The notes beneath the pieces are model-generated. The model made no database searches, was not told the origin of the DNA, and worked only from the letters and a program-made list of their open reading frames with translations. Below are positions 50,374 through 62,352 of a DNA stretch of 64,000 nucleotides, one piece after another (the first letter of the stretch is position 1; the number at the start of each line of letters is the position of its first letter). The stretch lies in contig NW_027469198.1 in the NCBI RefSeq assembly GCF_051020765.1, positions 186,001 to 250,000 of the forward strand, written 5' to 3'. The DNA is from Lasioglossum baleicum (Eukaryota; Arthropoda; Insecta; Hymenoptera; Halictidae). A program made the position numbers and the translations under genes.

Positions 50374-53050
50374 GCTAGCCGAGCAAAAACACGTGCGAGA
50401 GGATGCATCCCGCAGGCTAGTCGAGTAAAAACACGTGCGAGGTTTTGTGGGATGCGCATGCGCAGGTTTTGTGGGATGCGCATGCGCAGGTTTTTTGGGA
50501 TGCGCATGTGCAGGTTTTTTGGGATGCGCATGGCTAGTCGAGCAAAAACACGTGCGCGAGGATGCATCCCGCAGGCTAGTCGAGTAAAAACACGTGCGAG
50601 AGGATGCATCCCGCAGGCTAGTCGAGTAAAAACACGTGCGAAAGGATGCATCCCGCAGTCTAGTCGAGCACAAACACGTGCGAGGTTTTGTGGGATGCGT
50701 ATGCGCAGGTTTTGTGGGATGCGCATGCGCAGATTTTTTGGGATGCGCAGGTTTTCTGGGATGCGCATGCCTAGTCGAGCAAAAACACGTGCGAGAGTAT
50801 GCATCCCGCAGGCTAGTCGAGCACAAACACGTGCGAGAGGATGCATCCCGCAGGCTAGTCGAGTAAAAACACGTGCGAGACGATGCATCCCGCAGGCTAG
50901 TCGAGTAAAAACACGTGCGAGAGGATGCATCCCGCAGGCTAGTCGAGTAAAAACACGTGCGAGAGGATGCATCCCGCAGGCTAGTCGAGTAAAAACACGT
51001 GCGAGGTTTTGTGGGATGCGCATGCGCAGTTTTTGTGGGATGCGCATGCGCAGGTTTTTTGGGATGCGCATGGCTAGTCGAGCAAAAACACGTGCGAGAG
51101 GATGCATCCCGCAGGCTAGCCGAGCAAAAACACGTGCGAGAGGATGCATCCCGCAGGCTAGTCGAGTAAAAACACGTGCGAGGTTTTGTGGGATGCGCAT
51201 GCGCAGGTTTTGTGGGATGCGCATGCGCAGGTTTTTTGGGATGCGCATGTGCAGGTTTTTTGGGATGCGCATGGCTAGTCGAGCAAAAACACGTGCGAGA
51301 GGATGCATCCCGCAGGCTAGTCGAGTAAAAACACGTGCGAGAGGATGCATCCCGCAGGCTAGTCGAGTAAAAACACGTGCGAAAGGATGCATCCCGCAGG
51401 CTAGTCGAGCACAAACACGTGCGAGGTTTTGTGGGATGCGCATGCGCAGATTTTTTGGGATGCGCATGCGCAGGTTTTTTGGGATGCGCATGGCTAGTCG
51501 AGCAAAAACACGTGCGAGAGGATGCATCCCGCAGGCTAGTCGAGTAAAAACACGTGCGAAAGGATGCATCCCGCAGTCTAGTCGAGCACAAACACGTGCG
51601 AGGTTTTGTGGGATGCGCATGCGCAGGTTTTGTGGGATGCGCATGCGCAGATTTTTTGGGATGCGCAGGTTTTCTGGGATGCGCATGCCTAGTCGAGCAA
51701 AAACACGTGCGAGAGTATGCATCCCGCAGGCTAGTCGAGCACAAACACGTGCGAGAGGATGCATCCCGCAGGCTAGTCGAGTAAAAACACGTGCGAGACG
51801 ATGCATCCCGCAGGCTAGTCGAGTAAAAACACGTGCGAGAGGATGCATCCCGCAGGCTAGTCGAGTAAAAACACGTGCGAGAGGATGCATCCCGCAGGGT
51901 AGTCGAGTAAAAACACGTGCGAGAGGATGCATCCCGCAGGCTAGTCGAGCAAAAACACGTGCGAGAGGATGCATCCCGCAGGCTAGTCGAGCAAAAACAC
52001 GTGCGAGAGGATGCATCCCGCAGGCTAGTCGAGCACAAACACGTGCGAGAGGATGCATCCCGCAGGGAAGTCGAGCAAAAACACGTGCGAGAGGATGCAT
52101 CCCGCAGGCTAGTCGAGTAAAAACACGTGCGAAAGGATGCATCCCGCAGGCTAGTCGAGCACAAACACGTGCGAGGTTTTGTGGGATGCGCATGCGCAGG
52201 TTTTTTGGGATGCGCAAGGCTAGTCGAGCAAAAACACGTGCGAGAGGATGCATCCCGCAGGCTAGTCGAGTAAAAACACGTGCGAAAGGATGCATCCCGC
52301 AGGCTAGTCGAGCACAAACACGTGCGAGGTTTTGTGGGATGCGCATGCGCAGGTTTTTTGGGATGCGCAAGGCTAGTCGAGCAAAAACACGTGCGAGAGG
52401 ATGCATCCCGCAGGCTAGTCGAGTAAAAACACGTGCGAGACGATGCATCCCGCAGGCTAGTCGAGTAAAAACACGTGCGAGAGGATGCATCCCGCAGGCT
52501 AGTCGAGTAAAAACACGTGCGAAAGGATGCATCCCGCAGGCTAGTCGAGCACAAACACGTGCGAGGTTTTGTGGGATGCGCATGCGCAGGTTTTTTGGGA
52601 TGCGCAAGGCTAGTCGAGCAAAAACACGTGCGAGAGGATGCATCCCGCAGGCTAGTCGAGTAAGAACACGTGCGAGACGATGCATCCCGCAGGCTAGTCG
52701 AGTAAAAACACGTGCGAAAGGATGCATCCCGCAGGCTAGTCGAGCACAAACACGTGCGAGGTTTTGTGGGATGCGCATGCGCAGGTTTTTTGGGATGCGC
52801 AAGGCTAGTCGAGCAAAAACACGTGCGAGAGGATGCATCCCGCAGGCTAGTCGAGTAAAAACACGTGCGAGAGGATGCATCCCGCAGGCTAGTCGAGTAA
52901 AAACACGTGCGAGGTTTTGTGGGTTGCGCATACGCAGGTTTTGTGGGATGCGCATGCGCAGGTTTTTTGGGATGCGCATGCGCAGGTTTTTTGGGATGCG
53001 CATGGCTAGTCGAGCAAAAACACGTGCGAGAGGATGCATCCCGCAGGGTA
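50374..53050. repeat. Dispersed copy of 42,641-45,320 (offset 7,733)
   Basis: GCTAGCCGAG at 42,641 recurs at 50,374. The GTGCGCGAGG variant near 42,821 recurs near 50,554, the truncated-repeat landmarks at 43,823 and 44,186 recur 7,733 bp later, and CAGGGTAG at 45,311 recurs at 53,044. The 44 kb copy carries private changes (GTCAAGC, TGCAACCC) that this copy lacks. This copy has its own, GTAAGAACACG near 52,661 and GGGTTGCGC near 52,921. Confidence 0.9.
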
Positions 53051-55554
53051 GTCGAGTAAAAACACGTGCGAGAGGATGCATCCCGCAGGCTAGTCGAGCA
53101 AAAACACGTGCGAGAGGATGCATCCCGCAGGCTAGTCGAGCAAAAACACGTGCGAGAGGATGCATCCCGCAGGCTAGTCGAGCACAAACACGTGCGAGAG
53201 GATGCATCCCGCAGGCTAGTCGAGCAAAAACACGTGCGAGAGGATGCATCCCGCAGGCTAGTCGAGCAAAAACACGTGCGAGAGGATGCATCCCGCAGGC
53301 TAGTCGAGTAAAAACACGTGCGAGAGGATGCATCCCGCAGGCTAGTCGAGTAAAAACACGTGCGAGACGATGCATCCCGCAGGCTAGTCGAGTAAAAACA
53401 CGTGCGAAAGGATGCATCCCGCAGGCTAGTCGAACACAAACACGTGCGAGGTTTTGTGGGATGCGCATGCGCAGGTTTTGTGGGATGCGCATGCGCAGAT
53501 TTTTTGGGATGCGCATGGCTAGTCGAGCAAAAACACGTGCGAGAGGATGCATCCCGCAGGCTAGTCGAGTAAAAACACGTGCGAAAGGATGCATCCCGCA
53601 GTCTAGTCGAGCACAAACACGTGCGAGGTTTTGTGGGATGCGCATGCGCAGGTTTTGTGGGATGCGCATGCGCAGATTTTTTGGGATGCGCAGGTTTTCT
53701 GGGATGCGCATGCCTAGTCGAGCAAAAACACGTGCGAGAGTATGCATCCCGCAGGCTAGTCGAGCACAAACACGTGCGAGAGGATGCATCCCGCAGGCTA
53801 GTCGAGTAAAAACACATGCGAGACGATGCATCCCGCAGGCTAGTCGAGTAAAAACACGTGCGAGAGGATGCATCCCGCAGGCTAGTCGAGTAAAAACACG
53901 TGCGAGAGGATGCATCCCGCAGGGTAGTCGAGTAAAAACACGTGCGAGAGGATGCATCCCGCAGGCTAGTCGAGCAAAAACACGTGCGAGAGGATGCATC
54001 CCGCAGGCTAGTCGAGCAAAAACACGTGCGAGAGGATGCATCCCGCAGGCTAGTCGAGCACAAACACGTGCGAGAGGATGCATCCCGCAGGGAAGTCGAG
54101 CAAAAACACGTGCGAGAGGATGCATCCCGCAGGCTAGTCGAGTAAAAACACGTGCGAAAGGATGCATCCCGCAGGCTAGTCGAGCACAAACACGTGCGAG
54201 GTTTTGTGGGATGCGCATGCGCAGGTTTTTTGGGATGCGCAAGGCTAGTCGAGCAAAAACACGTGCGAGAGGATGCATCCCGCAGGCTAGTCGAGTAAAA
54301 ACACGTGCGAAAGGATGCATCCCGCAGGCTAGTCGAGCACAAACACGTGCGAGGTTTTGTGGGATGCGCATGCGCAGGTTTTTTGGGATGCGCAAGGCTA
54401 GTCGAGCAAAAACACGTGCGAGAGGATGCATCCCGCAGGCTAGTCGAGTAAAAACACGTGCGAGACGATGCATCCCGCAGGCTAGTCGAGTAAAAACACG
54501 TGCGAGAGGATGCATCCCGCAGGCTAGTCGAGTAAAAACACGTGCGAAAGGATGCATCCCGCAGGCTAGTCGAGCACAAACACGTGCGAGGTTTTGTGGG
54601 ATGCGCATGCGCAGGTTTTTTGGGATGCGCAAGGCTAGTCGAGCAAAAACACGTGCGAGAGGATGCATCCCGCAGGCTAGTCGAGTAAAAACACGTGCGA
54701 GACGATGCATCCCGCAGGCTAGTCGAGTAAAAACACGTGCGAAAGGATGCATCCCGCAGGCTAGTCGAGCACAAACACGTGCGAGGTTTTGTGGGATGCG
54801 CATGCGCAGGTTTTTTGGGATGCGCAAGGCTAGTCGAGCAAAAACACGTGCGAGAGGATGCATCCCGCAGGCTAGTCGAGTAAAAACACGTGCGAGAGGA
54901 TGCATCCCGCAGGCTAGTCGAGTAAAAACACGTGCGAGGTTTTGTGGGATGCGCATACGCAGGTTTTGTGGGATGCGCATGCGCAGGTTTTTTGGGATGC
55001 GCATGCGCAGGTTTTTTGGGATGCGCATGGCTAGTCGAGCAAAAACACGTGCGAGAGGATGCATCCCGCAGGGTAGTCGAGTAAAAACACGTGCGAGAGG
55101 ATGCATCCCGCAGGCTAGTCGAGCAAAAACACGTGCGAGAGGATGCATCCCGCAGGCTAGTCGAGCAAAAACACGTGCGAGAGGATGCATCCCGCAGGCT
55201 AGTCGAGCACAAACACGTGCGAGAGGATGCATCCCGCAGGCTAGTCGAGCAAAAACACGTGCGAGAGGATGCATCCCGCAGGCTAGTCGAGCAAAAACAC
55301 GTGCGAGAGGATGCATCCCGCAGGCTAGTCGAGTAAAAACACGTGCGAGAGGATGCATCCCGCAGGCTAGTCGAGTAAAAACACGTGCGAGACGATGCAT
55401 CCCGCAGGCTAGTCGAGTAAAAACACGTGCGAAAGGATGCATCCCGCAGGCTAGTCGAACACAAACACGTGCGAGGTTTTGTGGGATGCGCATGCGCAGG
55501 TTTTGTGGGATGCGCATGCGCAGATTTTTTGGGATGCGCATGCGCAAGTTTTTT
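51505..55554. repeat. 2,025-bp tandem duplication
   Basis: Landmarks at 51,556, 51,919 and 53,068 recur 2,025 bp later, and the GTCGAACAC variant near 53,429 recurs near 55,454. GGGTTGCGC and GTAAGAACACG are private to copy 1 and a GTAAAAACACATGCG unit near 53,815 to copy 2. After about 55,554 the offset becomes 2,049, one B unit more. Outer limits are approximate. Confidence 0.88.
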
Positions 55555-56359
55555 GGGATGCGCATGGCTAGTCGAGCAAAAACACGTGCGAGAGGATGCA
55601 TCCCGCAGGCTAGTCGAGTAAAAACACGTGCGAAAGGATGCATCCCGCAGTCTAGTCGAGCACAAACACGTGCGAGGTTTTGTGGGATGCGTATGCGCAG
55701 GTTTTGTGGGATGCGCATGCGCAGATTTTTTGGGATGCGCAGGTTTTCTGGGATGCGCATGCCTAGTCGAGCAAAAACACGTGCGAGAGTATGCATCCCG
55801 CAGGCTAGTCGAGCACAAACACGTGCGAGAGGATGCATCCCGCAGGCTAGTCGAGTAAAAACACGTGCGAGACGATGCATCCCGCAGGCTAGTCGAGTAA
55901 AAACACGTGCGAGAGGATGCATCCCGCAGGCTAGTCGAGTAAAAACACGTGCGAGAGGATGCATCCCGCAGGCTAGTCGAGTAAAAACACGTGCGAGGTT
56001 TTGTGGGATGCGCATGCGCAGTTTTTGTGGGATGCGCATGCGCAGGTTTTTTGTAATGCGCATGCGCAGGTTTTTTGGGATGCGCATGGCTAGTCGAGCA
56101 AAAACACGTGCGAGAGGATGCATCCCGCAGGGTAGTCGAGTAAAAACACGTGCGAGAGGATGCATCCCGCAGGCTAGTCGAGCAAAAACACGTGCGAGAG
56201 GATGCATCCCGCAGGCTAGTCGAGCAAAAACACGTGCGAGAGGATGCATCCCGCAGGCTAGTCGAGCACAAACACGTGCGAGAGGATGCATCCCGCAGGG
56301 AAGTCGAGCAAAAACACGTGCGAGAGGATGCATCCCGCAGGCTAGTCGAGTAAAAACAC

Positions 56360-57230
56360 GTGCGAAAGGATGCATCCCGCAGGCTAGTCGAGCACAAACA
56401 CGTGCGAGGTTTTGTGGGATGCGCATGCGCAGGTTTTTTGGGATGCGCAAGGCTAGTCGAGCAAAAACACGTGCGAGAGGATGCATCCCGCAGGCTAGTC
56501 GAGTAAAAACACGTGCGAGACGATGCATCCCGCAGGCTAGTCGAGTAAAAACACGTGCGAAAGGATGCATCCCGCAGGCTAGTCGAGCACAAACACGTGC
56601 GAGGTTTTGTGGGATGCGCATGCGCAGGTTTTGTGGGATGCGCATGCGCAGATTTTTTGGGATGCGCATGCGCAGGTTTTTTGGGATGCGCATGGCTAGT
56701 CGAGCAAAAACACGTGCGAGAGGATGCATCCCGCAGGCTAGTCGAGTAAAAACACGTGCGAAAGGATGCATCCCGCAGTCTAGTCGAGCACAAACACGTG
56801 CGAGGTTTTGTGGGATGCGCATGCGCAGGTTTTGTGGGATGCGCATGCGCAGATTTTTTGGGATGCGCAGGTTTTCTGGGATGCGCATGCCTAGTCGAGC
56901 AAAAACACGTGCGAGAGTATGCATCCCGCAGGCTAGTCGAGCACAAACACGTGCGAGAGGATGCATCCCGCAGGCTAGTCGAGTAAAAACACGTGCGAGA
57001 CGATGCATCCCGCATGCTAGTCGAGTAAAAACACGTGCGAGAGGATGCATCCCGCAGGCTAGTCGAGTAAAAACACGTGCGAGAGGATGCATCCCGCAGG
57101 CTAGTCGAGTAAAAACACGTGCGAGGTTTTGTGGGATGCGCATGCGCAGTTTTTGTGGGATGCGCATGCGCAGGTTTTTTTTTTTTTTGGGATGCGCATG
57201 TGCAGGTTTTTTGGGATGCGCATGGCTAGT
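56360..57230. repeat. Dispersed copy of about 48,889-49,900 with an internal deletion
   Basis: Landmarks at 49,084 and 49,285 recur at 56,557 and 56,758 (offset 7,473). A private CGCATGCTAG variant at 49,541 recurs at 57,014. The offset holds to the B block at 57,121 (partner 49,648), then drops to 7,304 across a 14-T tract. The loss is 177 bp between two B units of neighbouring blocks, with 8 extra T at the junction. Confidence 0.9.
57175..57188. other. T14 tract at a deletion junction
   Basis: The usual tract here is T6. Left of the tract the sequence matches 49,700 and right of it 49,885, so the tract sits exactly where 177 bp are missing compared with the parent segment. It also shifts the open frames. 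It may be real slippage at the junction or a read or assembly artefact. Confidence 0.85.
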
Positions 57231-60200
57231 CGAGCAAAAACACGTGCGAGAGGATGCATCCCGCAGGCTAGTCGAGTAAAAACACGTGCGAGAGGATGCA
57301 TCCCGCAGGCTAGTCGAGTAAAAACACGTGCGAGGTTTTGTGGGATGCGCATACGCAGGTTTTGTGGGATGCGCATGCGCAGGTTTTTTGGGATGCGCAT
57401 GCGCAGGTTTTTTGGGATGCGCATGGCTAGTCGAGCAAAAACACGTGCGAGAGGATGCATCCCGCAGGGTAGTCGAGTAAAAACACGTGCGAGAGGATGC
57501 ATCCCGCAGGCTAGTCGAGCAAAAACACGTGCGAGAGGATGCATCCCGCAGGCTAGTCGAGCAAAAACACGTGCGAGAGGATGCATCCCGCAGGCTAGTC
57601 GAGCACAAACACGTGCGAGAGGATGCATCCCGCAGGGAAGTCGAGCAAAAACACGTGCGAGAGGATGCATCCCGCAGGCTAGTCGAGTAAAAACACGTGC
57701 GAAAGGATGCATCCCGCAGGCTAGTCGAGCACAAACACGTGCGAGGTTTTGTGGGATGCGCAAGGCTAGTCGAGCAAAAACACGTGCGAGAGGATGCATC
57801 CCGCAGGCTAGTCGAGTAAAAACACGTGCGAAAGGATGCATCCCGCCGGCTAGTCGAGCACAAACACGTGCGAGGTTTTGTGGGATGCGCATGCGCAGGT
57901 TTTTTGGGATGCGCAAGGCTAGTCGAGCAAAAACACGTGCGAGAGGATGCATCCCGCAGGCTAGTCGAGTAAAAACACGTGCGAGACGATGCATCCCGCA
58001 GGCTAGTCGAGTAAAAACACGTGCGAGAGGATGCATCCCGCAGGCTAGTCGAGTAAAAACACGTGCGAAAGGATGCATCCCGCAGGCTAGTCGAGCACAA
58101 ACACGTGCGAGGTTTTGTGGGATGCGCATGCGCAGGTTTTTTGGGATGCGCAAGGCTAGTCGAGCAAAAACACGTGCGAGAGGATGCATCCCGCAGGCTA
58201 GTCGAGTAAAAACACGTGCGAGACGATGCATCCCGCAGGCTAGTCGAGTAAAAACACGTGCGAAAGGATGCATCCCGCAGGCTAGTCGAGCACAAACACG
58301 TGCGAGGTTTTGTGGGATGCGCATGCGCAGGTTTTGTGGGATGCGCATGCGCAGATTTTTTGGAATGCGCATGCGCAGGTTTTTTGGGATGCGCATGGCT
58401 AGTCGAGCAAAAACACGTGCGAGAGGATGCATCCCGCAGGCTAGTCGAGTAAAAACACGTGCGAAAGGATGCATCCCGCAGTCTAGTCGAGCACAAACAC
58501 GTGCGAGGTTTTGTGGGATGCGCATGCGCAGGTTTTGTGGGATGCGCATGCGCAGATTTTTCGGGATGCGCAGGTTTTCTGGATGCGCATGCCTAGTCGA
58601 GCAAAAACACGTGCGAGAGTATGCATCCCGCAGGCTAGTCGAGCACAAACACGTGCGAGAGGATGCATCCCGCAGGCTAGTCGAGTAAAAACACGTGCGA
58701 GACGATGCATCCCGCAGGCTAGTCGAGTAAAAACACGTGCGAGAGGATGCACCCCGCAGGCTAGTCGAGTAAAAACACGTGCGAGAGGATGCATCCCGCA
58801 GGCTAGTCGAGTAAAAACACGTGCGAGGTTTTGTGGGATGCGCATGCGCAGTTTTTGTGGGATGCGCATGCGCAGGTTTTTTGGGATCCGCATGGCTAGT
58901 CGAGCAAAAACACGTGCGAGAGGATGCATCCCGCAGGCTAGCCGAGCAAAAACACGTGCGAGAGGATGCATCCCGCAGGCTAGTCGAGTAAAAACACGTG
59001 CGAGGTTTTGTGGGATGCGCATGCGCAGGTTTTGTGGGATGCGCATGCGCAGGTTTTTTGGGATGCGCATGTTCAGGTTTTTTGGGATGCGCATGGCTAG
59101 TCGAGCAAAAACACGTGCGAGAGGATGCATCCCGCAGGCTAGTCGAGTAAAAACACGTGCGAGAGGATGCATCCCGCAGGCTAGTCGAGTAAAAACACGT
59201 GCGAGGTTTTGTGGGATGCGCATACGCAGGTTTTGTGGGATGCGCATGCGCAGGTTTTTTGGGATGTGCATGCGCAGGTTTTTTGGGATGCGCATGGCTA
59301 GTCGAGCAAAAACACGTGCGAGAGGATGCATCCCGCAGGGTAGTCGAGTAAAAACACGTGCGAGAGGATGCATCCCGCAGGCTAGTCGAGCAAAAACACG
59401 TGCGAGAGGATGCATCCCGCAGGCTAGTCGAGCAAAAACACGTGCGAGAGGATGCATCCCGCAGGCTAGTCGAGCACAAACACGTGCGAGAGGATGCATC
59501 CCGCAGGCTAGTCGAGCAAAAACACGTGCGAGAGGATGCATCCCGCAGGCTAGTCGAGCACAAACACGTGCGAGAGGATGCATCCCGCAGGGAAGTAGAG
59601 CAAAAACACGTGCGAGAGGATGCATCCCGCAGGCTAGTCGAGTAAAAACACGTGCGAAAGGATGCATCCCGCAGGCTAGTCGAGCACAAACACGTGCGAG
59701 GTTTTGTGGGATGCGCATGCGCAGTTTTTGTGGGATGCGCATGCGCAGATTTTTTGGGATGCGCATGCGCAGGTTTTTTGGGATGCGCAAGGCTAGTCGA
59801 GCAAAAACACGTGCGAGAGGATGCATCCCGCAGGCTAGTCGAGTAAAAACACGTGCGAGACGATGCATCCCGCAGGCTAGTCGAGTAAAAACACGTGCGA
59901 GAGGATGCATCCCGCAGGCTAGTCGAGCAAAAACACGTGCGAGAGGATGCATCCCGCAGGCTAGTCGAGCAAAAACACGTGCGAGAGGATGCATCCCGCA
60001 GGCTAGTCGAGTAAAAACACGTGCGAGAGGATGCATCCCGCAGGCTAGTCGAGTAAAGCACGTGCGAGAGGATGCATCCCGCAGGCTAGCCGAGCAAAAA
60101 CACGTGCGAGAGGATGCATCCCGCAGGCTAGTCGAGTAAAAACACGTGCGAGGTTTTGTGGGATGCGCATGCGCAGGTTTTGTGGGATGCGCATGCGCAG

Positions 60201-60306
60201 GTTTTTTGGGATGCGCATGTGCAGGTTTTTTGGGATGCGCATGTCTAGTCGAGCAAAAACACGTGCGAGAGGATGCATCCCGCAGGCTAGTCGAGTAAAA
60301 ACACGT

Positions 60307-61788
60307 GCGAAAGGATGCATCCCGCAGTCTAGTCGAGCACAAACACGTGCGAGGTTTTGTGGGATGCGTATGCGCAGGTTTTGTGGGATGCGCATGCGCA
60401 GATTTTTTGGGATGCGCAGGTTTTCTGGGATGCGCATGCCTAGTCGAGCAAAAACACGTGCGAGAGTATGCATCCCGCAGGCTAGTCGAGCACAAACACG
60501 TGCGAGAGGATGCATCCCGCAGGCTAGTCGAGTAAAAACACGTGCGAGACGATGCATCCCGCAGGTTAGTCGAGTAAAAACACGTGCGAGAGGATGCATC
60601 CCGCAGGCTAGTCGAGTAAAAACACGTGCGAGAGGATGCATCCCGCAGGCTAGTCGAGTAAAAACACGTGCGAGGTTTTGTGGGATGCGCATGCGCAGTT
60701 TTTGTGGGATGCGCATGCGCAGGTTTTTTGGGATGCGCATGGCTAGTCGAGCAAAAACACGTGCGAGAGGATGCATCCCGCAGGCTAGCCGAGCAAAAAC
60801 ACGTGCGAGAGGATGCATCCCGCAGGCTAGTCGAGTAAAAACACGTGCGAGGTTTTGTGGGATGCGCATGCGCAGGTTTTGTGGGATGCGCATGCGCAGG
60901 TTTTTTGGGATGCGCATGTGCAGGTTTTTTGGGATGCGCATGGCTAGTCGAGCAAAAACACGTGCGCGAGGATGCATCCCGCAGGCTAGTCGAGTAAAAA
61001 CACGTGCGAGAGGATGCATCCCGCAGGCTAGTCGAGTAAAAACACGTGCGAAAGGATGCATCCCGCAGTCTAGTCGAGCACAAACACGTGCGAGGTTTTG
61101 TGGGATGCGTATGCGCAGGTTTTGTGGGATGCGCATGCGCAGATTTTTTGGGATGCGCAGGTTTTCTGGGATGCGCATGCCTAGTCGAGCAAAAACACGT
61201 GCGAGAGTATGCATCCCGCAGGCTAGTCGAGCACAAACACGTGCGAGAGGATGCATCCCGCAGGCTAGTCGAGTAAAAACACGTGCGAGACGATGCATCC
61301 CGCAGGCTAGTCGAGTAAAAACACGTGCGAGAGGATGCATCCCGCAGACTAGTCGAGTAAAAACACGTGCGAGAGGATGCATCCCGCAGGCTAGTCGAGT
61401 AAAAACACGTGCGAGGTTTTGTGGGATGCGCATGCGCAGTTTTTGTGGGATGCGCATGCGCAGGTTTTTTGGGATGCGCATGGCTAGTCGAGCAAAAACA
61501 CGTGCGAGAGGATGCATCCCGCAGGCTAGCCGAGCAAAAACACGTGCGAGAGGATGCATCCCGCAGGCTAGTCGAGTAAAAACACGTGCGAGGTTTTGTG
61601 GGATGCGCATGCGCAGGTTTTGTGGGATGCGCATGCGCAGGTTTTTTGGGATGCGCATGTGCAGGTTTTTTGGGATACGCATGGCTAGTCGAGCAAAAAC
61701 ACGTGCGAGAGGATGCATCCCGCAGGCTAGTCGAGTAAAAACACGTGCGAGAGGATGCATCCCGCAGGCTAGTCGAGTAAAAACACGT
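60307..61788. repeat. 741-bp tandem duplication
   Basis: Landmarks at 60,307 recur at 61,048, including the GGGATGCGTATGCGC variant and the GTTTTCTGGG and GAGAGTATGC parts. The same 741-bp step is seen between 42,164 and 42,905, so the tandem pair itself has been copied elsewhere. GCAGGTTAG near 60,564 and GCAGACTAG near 61,347 are private. Confidence 0.87.
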
Positions 61789-62352
61789 GCGAGGTTTTGT
61801 GGGATGCGCATACGCAGGTTTTGTGGGATGCGCATGCGCAGGTTTTTTGTAATGCGCATGCGCAGGTTTTTTGGGATGCGCATGGCTAGTCGAGCAAAAA
61901 CACGTGCGAGAGGATGCATCCCGCAGGGTAGTCGAGTAAAAACACGTGCGAGAGGATGCATCCCGCAGGCTAGTCGAGCAAAAACACGTGCGAGAGGATG
62001 CATCCCGCAGGCTAGTCGAGCAAAAACACGTGCGAGAGGATGCATCCCGCAGGCTAGTCGAGCACAAACACGTGCGAGAGGATGCATCCCGCAGGGAAGT
62101 CGAGCAAAAACACGTGCGAGAGGATGCATCCCGCAGGCTAGTCGAGTAAAAACACGTGCGAAAGGATGCATCCCGCAGGCTAGTCGAGCACAAACACGTG
62201 CGAGGTTTTGTGGGATGCGCATGCGCAGGTTTTTTGGGATGCGCAAGGCTAGTCGAGCAAAAACACGTGCGAGAGGATGCATCCCGCAGGCTAGTCGAGT
62301 AAAAACACGTGCGAGACGATGCATCCCGCAGGCTAGTCGAGTAAAAACACGT

